Assembly (NCBI GenBank): GCA_003220905.1
Contig: QHTS01000185.1
Span: 1 to 9,262 of the forward strand
Direction of reading: 5' to 3'
Length of the DNA stretch: 9,262 nt
DNA from: Gemmatimonadota bacterium
Lineage (GTDB): Bacteria > Gemmatimonadota > Gemmatimonadetes > Gemmatimonadales > GWC2-71-9
The first letter of the stretch is position 1; the number at the start of each line of letters is the position of its first letter. Both the position numbers and the translations under genes were made by a program. This document shows, one piece after another, positions 5,220-9,262 of the stretch. Under the pieces are notes generated by a model, which worked only from the letters and a program-made list of their open reading frames with translations, was not told the origin of the DNA and did not search any database.

Positions 5220-5573
5220 ATGACACAGACCGATCATGATCGGCGGGTCGACTACATCGAGTTCGGCGCGACCGACGTGGGCCGGACCAAGGAATTCTAT
5301 CAACAGGTCTTCGGCTGGCGGTTCCAGGACTACGGACCGGACTACACGAGCTTCCAGGATGGCCGGCTGAGCGGCGGCTTCACGAAGGACGCGCCGGTCC
5401 GGCCCGCCAATCCCCTGGTCGTGATCTACGCCGTCCAGCTCGAAGCGATCGAAGCGAAGATCACGCCGGCGGGCGGGAAGATCGTCCGAAAGACATACCC
5501 GTTCCCAGGTGGCCGCCGCTTCCACTTCAGCGATCCGAGCGGGAACGAGCTCGCGGTGTGGACGGACCGGTAG
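5220..5573 (+). CDS. VOC-family (glyoxalase/bleomycin-resistance-like) protein
   Basis: A 117-aa single-module protein of the vicinal oxygen chelate fold. The first beta-alpha unit is VDYIEFGATDVGRTKEFYQQ with the usual VFGWRF after the helix. The second half contains VVIYAVQLEAIEAKI and AGGKIVRKTYPFPGGRRFHF, and the closing DPSGNELAVWTD is the family signature. VOC proteins use paired beta-alpha-beta-beta-beta units to bind a metal or small ligand and include glyoxalases, dioxygenases and resistance proteins. The reaction here cannot be assigned. The ATG has an ideal Shine-Dalgarno (aaggagg, 5208-5214). The gene appears intact and lies between a dead SDR (31 bp upstream) and a live SDR (34 bp downstream), so all three may once have formed one operon. 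Confidence 0.88.
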   Translation: MTQTDHDRRVDYIEFGATDVGRTKEFYQQVFGWRFQDYGPDYTSFQDGRLSGGFTKDAPVRPANPLVVIYAVQLEAIEAKITPAGGKIVRKTYPFPGGRRFHFSDPSGNELAVWTDR

Positions 5574-5607
5574 CCGGCCGTGCCCATCCTCCGGCCCCGT
5601 CGCCACC

Positions 5608-6324
5608 GTGGCAAGAAAAAGCGCTGAGAGCCCCCGGGTCGCACTGGTCACCGGGGCGAACCGCGGGATTGGCCTCGAGGTGTGCGGTCAACTCGCCGAG
5701 CGCGGGGTGACGGTGCTGCTCGGGTCGCGCGACGCGGCCACGGGTGAGCGCGCCGCCGCGGATCTTGGCACGGGAAAGCGTACGGTGCTGCCCTGCCAAC
5801 TCGACGTGACCGACGTGGGCAGCATCGAGGGCGCTCGGGCCCGCGTGACGGAGGCGTTCGGTCGGCTCGACGTCCTCGTGAACAACGCCGCCATCCTGTA
5901 CGACACCTGGCAGCACGCCGTGGACGCCGATCTCGCCCAGGTCCGCGAGGCCCTCGAGACCAACCTGTTCGGCGCGTGGGGCATGGTACGCGCCTTTCTG
6001 CCGCTGCTGCGACGCAGTCGCCACGCGTGCGTCGTGAACGTGTCAAGCGAGGCGGGGTCGCTCAGCGCGATGGGCGGCGGGACCCCGGCCTACAGCCTTT
6101 CGAAAGCGGCCCTCAACGCGCTCACCCGGATGCTCGCGGCCGAGCTGCGGGACGAGCGGATCCTCGTGAACGCGGTGTGCCCTGGCTGGGTGGCCACGGA
6201 CATGGGCGGTGCGGGCGGACGCCCGGTCGCCGAGGGGGCCGCGGGCGTCGTCTGGGCCGCGATGCTGCCAGACGACGGGCCGACGGGAGGGTTTTTCCGC
6301 GACGGCCGGCCCCTCGCCTGGTGA
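5608..6324 (+). CDS. Short-chain dehydrogenase/reductase, carbonyl-reductase-like
   Basis: A 238-aa classical SDR with all core motifs: cofactor loop TGANRGIG at 15-22, Asp66-Val (LDVTD) contacting the adenine, NNAA at 92-95, Asn119 (ETNLFG), catalytic Ser146/147 (VNVSS), Tyr162-x3-Lys166 (YSLSK) and CPGWVATDM at 191-199. Such enzymes catalyse NAD(P)H-dependent carbonyl reduction or alcohol oxidation in the cytoplasm. The overall pattern (RVALVTGANRGIGLEV, PGWVATDMGG, a G-G-FF ending) resembles CBR1-like carbonyl reductases; Arg41 after the second strand would suit NADP(H). The GTG at 5608 is the only sensible start before the Rossmann strand, though no Shine-Dalgarno is visible, which suggests coupling to the VOC gene 34 bp upstream. 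Confidence 0.92.
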   Translation: MARKSAESPRVALVTGANRGIGLEVCGQLAERGVTVLLGSRDAATGERAAADLGTGKRTVLPCQLDVTDVGSIEGARARVTEAFGRLDVLVNNAAILYDTWQHAVDADLAQVREALETNLFGAWGMVRAFLPLLRRSRHACVVNVSSEAGSLSAMGGGTPAYSLSKAALNALTRMLAAELRDERILVNAVCPGWVATDMGGAGGRPVAEGAAGVVWAAMLPDDGPTGGFFRDGRPLAW

Positions 6325-6397
6325 GGGGGCGGCGCGCGACACCACGCCGTCGCTTCCCTCGTACGGATCCTACCCCTTCAATTCGACAGAGCGCACC

Positions 6398-6586
6398 ATG
6401 GCCAAACCGTTGCTGCAACTCGCCGCCCTCGGCTTCGCGGGCTTCGCCCTCTGGAAGATTGCGTCGATCGTCTTGCTCCCGTTCCTCGTGTTGGCGTTCA
6501 AAGTAGCGACGATCGTCGCGCTCGTGATGCTCGCGATCTGGTTCTTCAAGAGAAACGACAAGGGGAAAGACGATGCGGCGGCCTAG
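6398..6586 (+). CDS. Small two-segment membrane protein, function unknown
   Basis: A 62-aa protein. Residues 4-50 are almost wholly hydrophobic, broken by Lys20 and Lys35, which suggests one or two short membrane helices forming a hairpin. The C-terminus is hydrophilic (KRNDKGKDD). The ATG at 6398 has only a weak purine stretch (gacagag) upstream. The frame stays open further upstream to 6209, but that part overlaps the SDR gene in another frame and is not protein-like. I do not recognise a family. Its stop codon overlaps the stop of the convergent DinB gene through a shared CTAG (6583-6586). Confidence 0.65.
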   Translation: MAKPLLQLAALGFAGFALWKIASIVLLPFLVLAFKVATIVALVMLAIWFFKRNDKGKDDAAA

Positions 6587-7113
6587 GCCCGTTTCGTATC
6601 GACTCCCGTCGTGACCAGGTCGCCGAAATCCACGGCGTGGATCTGCCCCGGTTGGCCGGTGAGCAGGCGCCGGTGGTAGTCCACCTGGCCGAGGTGGTAG
6701 GTAAAGTGGGCGATGAGATGGATGAGGTAATCCCTCGTTGTGACCGCGAGTCCCCTCGGCGGGTCGGGGTAGGGCTTGGCCAGATCGGCGTCGCTCACGT
6801 GTGTCATGCCGCGTTCCACGGCGACCAGCGCGGCATCGATGTCCCCCAGCAGGTCCGTTCGCGGCACGTCGCGCAGCGCGAACTCGGCGTCGCGATCGCG
6901 CACGTAGCCGGTCCCGCCCAATACCGTGCCGATGTAGTACCGGATGTTTCCCGCCAGATGGAGCGCCAGCGTGCCGGCCGAGTTGCTGATCCCCGGCGGC
7001 ACGCGCCAGAGATCGCGCTCGTCGGCGAACGACTCCACTTCCCGTCGTAGCGCCCGAAGGTCGCGCACCAGGATCCGGGCGATCCAGATGCTGAGGTGCA
7101 GTTCTTGGCTCAT
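6583..7113 (-). CDS. DinB-family (four-helix bundle, putative metal-dependent) protein
   Basis: A 176-aa protein with the DinB/YfiT-like pattern: an N-terminal helix ending in a variable loop, a conserved His52 in LHLAGNIRYYIG, and a third helix with His136 and His140 in HFTYHLGQVDYHRR. These three histidines are the usual metal ligands of the superfamily. Some members are thiol transferases (bacillithiol or mycothiol S-transferases), others are damage-inducible proteins of unknown role, and this one cannot be assigned. The ATG at 7113 follows a strong site (gggagggggg) and is favoured over longer in-frame starts, which give a non-protein-like extension to 7302. The gene lies 38 bp downstream of the ABC permease and may share its transcript. 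Confidence 0.88.
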   Translation of the reverse strand: MSQELHLSIWIARILVRDLRALRREVESFADERDLWRVPPGISNSAGTLALHLAGNIRYYIGTVLGGTGYVRDRDAEFALRDVPRTDLLGDIDAALVAVERGMTHVSDADLAKPYPDPPRGLAVTTRDYLIHLIAHFTYHLGQVDYHRRLLTGQPGQIHAVDFGDLVTTGVDTKRA

Positions 7114-7151
7114 TTTCCCCCCTCCCGTTTCACGAACCTGCTGCCTGCGCT

Positions 7152-7955
7152 TCATCCACTCGCGCCGGAGTATCGCCTGAGCGCCGCGCGCCACAACGCC
7201 CTCGCGAGGGCGAACGCCACTCCCGCGACCCCCGCGGCCACGAGCGCGATCTCCGGCCGCAGCCGGCCGGTGAGCGCCGACGCCGGGATGGTCGTGGTCC
7301 ACGCAATCGGGATCAGGTACACGAACAGGAACCGCAACGCTCCCGGGTACGCCGTGACGGGATAGCGCGCGCCCTCGTACACCGCGTCGAACAGCACGGC
7401 GATGTTCTCGACCGACACGAACCAGAACGCCAGGCTCATCAGGACGACCCAGATGGCATAGACGACGACGGCTGCAGCCGCAAGGCTCAAGCCAAACGCC
7501 GAAAGTTGTGCGAGCGATGGCGTGTGGCCCAGCCGGAAGAGCGCATATCCCGCGAGGCCGAGCCCGAGCACGACGTCCGTGAAACGCCAGACGTCGAGGC
7601 GGCGGAACGAGACGAAGCCCTGGGCGTCCACCGGCTTCACGAGCACCAGGTCCAGCTCACCGCTGCGCACCTCGCCGGCCAGCTGGCCGATCCCGGGGCG
7701 CAGCACGGCCTCGATCACACCGGTGAGCGCGTTGAACACGCCGAGCAGCACCACGATCTCCCAATAGTTCCAGCCGCCCAGGCTTGTGGTGTGGTGAAAG
7801 AAGAGCGCGAGCGTGAGCAGCGCGGTCGCCATGTAAAACAGGGTGCCGAGCACGCTCGCGACGAAGTTGGCGCGGTACTGGAGCTCCTCCGCGAGGTTGA
7901 GGCGCCAGAAGGCGGCGAGAATGCGGAATGCGGAGTGCGGAATGCGGAGTGTCAT
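7152..7955 (-). CDS. ABC-2 family permease subunit (PF06182/COG3694-like)
   Basis: A 267-aa membrane protein with about six hydrophobic segments. Family landmarks include the N-terminal LQYRANFVASVLGTLFYM, the cytoplasmic coupling segment GEVRSGELDLVLVKPVDAQG, AFWFVSVENI, the EGARYPVTAYPGALRFLFVY segment and the RxALRRYSGASG end. It would pair with the permease at 8039 and the ATPase at 8830 as an exporter of the COG4586/4587/3694 type, whose substrate is unknown. The ATG at 7955 lacks a clear Shine-Dalgarno, and residues 3-12 (LRIPHSAFRI) are encoded by heptad repeats, so the annotated start may be a product of repeat insertion. No alternative ATG lies nearby. Export function inferred from family. 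Confidence 0.87.
   Translation of the reverse strand: MTLRIPHSAFRILAAFWRLNLAEELQYRANFVASVLGTLFYMATALLTLALFFHHTTSLGGWNYWEIVVLLGVFNALTGVIEAVLRPGIGQLAGEVRSGELDLVLVKPVDAQGFVSFRRLDVWRFTDVVLGLGLAGYALFRLGHTPSLAQLSAFGLSLAAAAVVVYAIWVVLMSLAFWFVSVENIAVLFDAVYEGARYPVTAYPGALRFLFVYLIPIAWTTTIPASALTGRLRPEIALVAAGVAGVAFALARALWRAALRRYSGASG
7923..7950 (+). repeat. Heptad tandem repeat, cluster A (gcggaat/gcggagt)
   Basis: Four full 7-bp units alternate gcggaat, gcggagt, gcggaat, gcggagt. The cluster overlaps the first codons of the permease gene at 7152-7955 and is read there as IPHSAFRI-type sequence. Its first 21 bases (7923-7943) are an exact reverse complement of 8006-8026. Confidence 0.85.
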
Positions 7956-8005
7956 AGCGTGCCACGTTCCGCGGACGTTGTTCCGCGGCTCGACCTTCCA
8001 CTGTT

Positions 8006-8033
8006 ATTCCGCACTCCGCATTCCGCACCCCGC
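8006..8033 (-). repeat. Heptad tandem repeat, cluster B, inverted to cluster A
   Basis: Four units read on the plus strand as attccgc, actccgc, attccgc, accccgc; that is, gcggggt, gcggaat, gcggagt, gcggaat on the minus strand. With cluster A it forms a 21-bp perfect inverted repeat separated by 62 bp. It lies between the stop of the upstream permease (8039) and the start of the downstream one. The spacer also holds two copies of gttccgcgg (about 7967-7990). A transcript would fold into a long hairpin within the operon. Confidence 0.8.
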
Positions 8034-8038
8034 ATTTG

Positions 8039-8833
8039 TCAGCCCCCTACCGCGCCGTAGCGTCGCAAGCCGCGGATCCAAGCGAGTCGATACGCGCCGA
8101 CCCACACACCGAGCCAGACCAGCTGCGCCGCGAGCCCGCGCACGATCGCGTCCGTGCCGTGCACCGCGCCGGTGAGGACGTCGACCGGGAAGGCCAGCAT
8201 GGAGCGGAACCACAGTACTCCCGCGACGCCGGCCACGGCCGGCGGCAGCAGGGCGAGCGGCGCGATCCGCCCGGCGAGGAACAGGGACACCCCGGCATGC
8301 AAGTCCATGATCGCCGTGGCGCGCGTCGTCCAGAACGCCAGCAGCCCCGTGGTAAAGCTGATGAAGAACCGCATCGCGGCGGCGAGCAGCACCGCCACCG
8401 CCGTGACCGCCCAGCGGCCGGGGTCGAACGGCAGGCGCACCGCGGGCCACGCCACCGCGACGACGAGCCAGACCACCAGGATGACGCTGGCGGTGCGCGC
8501 CTTGTAGGCGATGTTCTCCGCCACGGCCTCGTGTGCGGGGTGCAGCGGCCGGGCGAGCCGGTAGTTGAGCTCTCCTTCACGGATCCAGCGGTCCAGGTAC
8601 CAGGAGTCCCAGGCGATGGTCAGCTGGTTGATGAGCATGACGGCGAAGAAGTAGCGGGCGAAGTCGGCGCGCGCATACCCGGCGACCGACCCGTCTCCCG
8701 CAATGGCCCACCAGATGCCGAGCGCGATCGCCGGCTCGGTCACACCCCACAGTAGCCAGAGCACGATCGACGCCCGGTACTGGAGATCGACCAACCAGGC
8801 GTTGCGGATCAACGCCGCGTACCGCTTGATCAC
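8039..8833 (-). CDS. ABC-2 family permease subunit (PF06182/COG4587-like)
   Basis: A 264-aa membrane protein with about six hydrophobic segments. It shows the family's N-terminal DLQYRASIVLWLLWGVTEPA, the coupling segment SWYLDRWIREGELNYRLARP (the equivalent of GEVRSGELDLVLVKP in its partner), the FISFTTGLLAFWTTRATAI segment and the WIRGLRRYGAVGG end. It is homologous in layout to the permease at 7152, so the pair probably forms a heterodimer. The GTG start at 8833 overlaps the ATPase stop as GTGA (8830-8833), which indicates translational coupling and stoichiometric production. Confidence 0.9.
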   Translation of the reverse strand: MIKRYAALIRNAWLVDLQYRASIVLWLLWGVTEPAIALGIWWAIAGDGSVAGYARADFARYFFAVMLINQLTIAWDSWYLDRWIREGELNYRLARPLHPAHEAVAENIAYKARTASVILVVWLVVAVAWPAVRLPFDPGRWAVTAVAVLLAAAMRFFISFTTGLLAFWTTRATAIMDLHAGVSLFLAGRIAPLALLPPAVAGVAGVLWFRSMLAFPVDVLTGAVHGTDAIVRGLAAQLVWLGVWVGAYRLAWIRGLRRYGAVGG

Positions 8834-9262
8834 GCGTTCTCCTCCACGCCGCGGGCGAACGCGAGCCGGATCACGTCCTCGATCGGCGGATCCTCGATCG
8901 ACAGATCGGCCACCGGGAATGCGGCGAGGAGTCGGGCGCTCGTCGCGGGCGCGTCTTCGCGCCGCACCTCGAGCACGGCGTTCGGGAAGCGGAAGCTCTT
9001 GACTTCGCCGAACGTGGCCAGCGCCTCCGCGGTGACGCGATTCCCGTCGTCCCCCCCGCCTCCCCCGCCCCCCAGCACGAGCTCGATCCGTTTGGTGCGC
9101 GCGATCCGCGCCACGAGCACCTCGAGCGCCCCGTCGTACAACAGGCGGCCCCGGTTGATCATCAGGACCCGCGACGCGAGCGCGGTCACGTCCTGCATGT
9201 AGTGCGACGTGAGCAGCACCGTCGCGCCGTGCCGCTCGCGGTACTCGATGAGGAACCGGCGA
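8830..9262 (-). CDS. ABC transporter ATP-binding protein, C-terminal part (COG4586-like), partial
   Basis: The frame is open to the window edge and gives the last 143 residues. It begins just after where Walker B should be, with FLIEYRERHGATVLLTSHYMQDVTALASRV. This includes the H-loop (switch) histidine in TSHYMQD, followed by the usual VLMINRGRLLYDG. The rest is a C-terminal accessory domain ending SIEDPPIEDVIRLAF, as in large ABC-2 ATPases of this group (compare 'dlsieeppieeVI'). An unusual run of seven glycines (LVLGGGGGGGDDGN) interrupts the junction to the accessory domain. The gene is first in the visible part of an operon with two permeases. Walker A, the signature motif and the start are outside the window. 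Confidence 0.9.
   Translation of the reverse strand, partial: RRFLIEYRERHGATVLLTSHYMQDVTALASRVLMINRGRLLYDGALEVLVARIARTKRIELVLGGGGGGGDDGNRVTAEALATFGEVKSFRFPNAVLEVRREDAPATSARLLAAFPVADLSIEDPPIEDVIRLAFARGVEENA
9051..9073. repeat. Near-pure C tract (G on the coding strand) inside the ATPase gene
   Basis: On the plus strand, runs of 7, 5 and 6 C are separated only by gcct and g. They encode the seven-glycine run of the ATPase. Such tracts are prone to slippage, so length variation or sequencing error could shift the frame here. In this assembly the frame is intact on both sides. Confidence 0.7.

Noticed and set aside
7923..8033. Heptad clusters considered as a CRISPR array.
   Set aside because: The units are 7 bp and directly tandem with no unique spacers, there are only two clusters in opposite orientation, and no cas genes are nearby.
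1..9262. tRNA, rRNA, insertion-sequence transposase or phage genes.
   Set aside because: I saw no tRNA-like cloverleaf, rRNA segment, transposase motif or integrase on either strand by reading; a computed search was not possible.

Overview
The window is a GC-rich bacterial chromosome segment with closely packed genes and frequent GTG or TTG starts. Gene content (periplasmic esterase, DinB and VOC proteins, a stand-alone infA, heptad repeats of the gcggaat/gcggagt type) suggests a soil-type bacterium. Gemmatimonadota or a similar phylum is my guess, but no marker here settles it.

Positions 1-957 (+): the last codons of a TolC/NodT-type efflux outer-membrane factor, a MarR regulator overlapping its stop, and a DoxX-family membrane protein. 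Positions 961-2869 (-): a secreted alpha/beta-hydrolase (putative esterase, PF00756-like) preceded by a 71-aa CxxC...CxCG zinc-ribbon protein. Its leader holds a good intrinsic-terminator hairpin and a possible competing pairing, which looks like an attenuator. Positions 2870-3067 form an AT-rich divergent control region with a TTGACA-type promoter and several perfect palindromes. It faces the + strand gene at 3068-3943, an XRE-like helix-turn-helix protein with an unrecognised C-terminal part.

Positions 3858-4336 (-): infA (translation initiation factor IF-1) coupled by a GTGA overlap to a second small CxxC...CxCG zinc-ribbon protein, whose 3' end runs antisense into the HTH gene. Positions 4446-5188 are a decayed locus. 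A TetR-family regulator (-) and a short-chain dehydrogenase (+) are fused head-to-head with both 5' ends missing, and each also carries an internal deletion or frameshift.

Positions 5220-6586 (+): an intact VOC-family protein, an intact carbonyl-reductase-like SDR and a 62-aa membrane protein. Positions 6583-9262 (-): in transcription order, the C-terminal part of an ABC ATPase (COG4586-like), two ABC-2 type permeases (COG4587/COG3694-like, PF06182) and a DinB-family protein. The two permeases are separated by an inverted pair of heptad-repeat clusters, one of which supplies the annotated start region of the second permease.

I do not see a complete, clearly new system. The parts most worth a second look are the 2870-3067 control region with its probable attenuator, the HTH gene flanked by two similar small zinc ribbons, and the double-ended deletion at 4446-5188.
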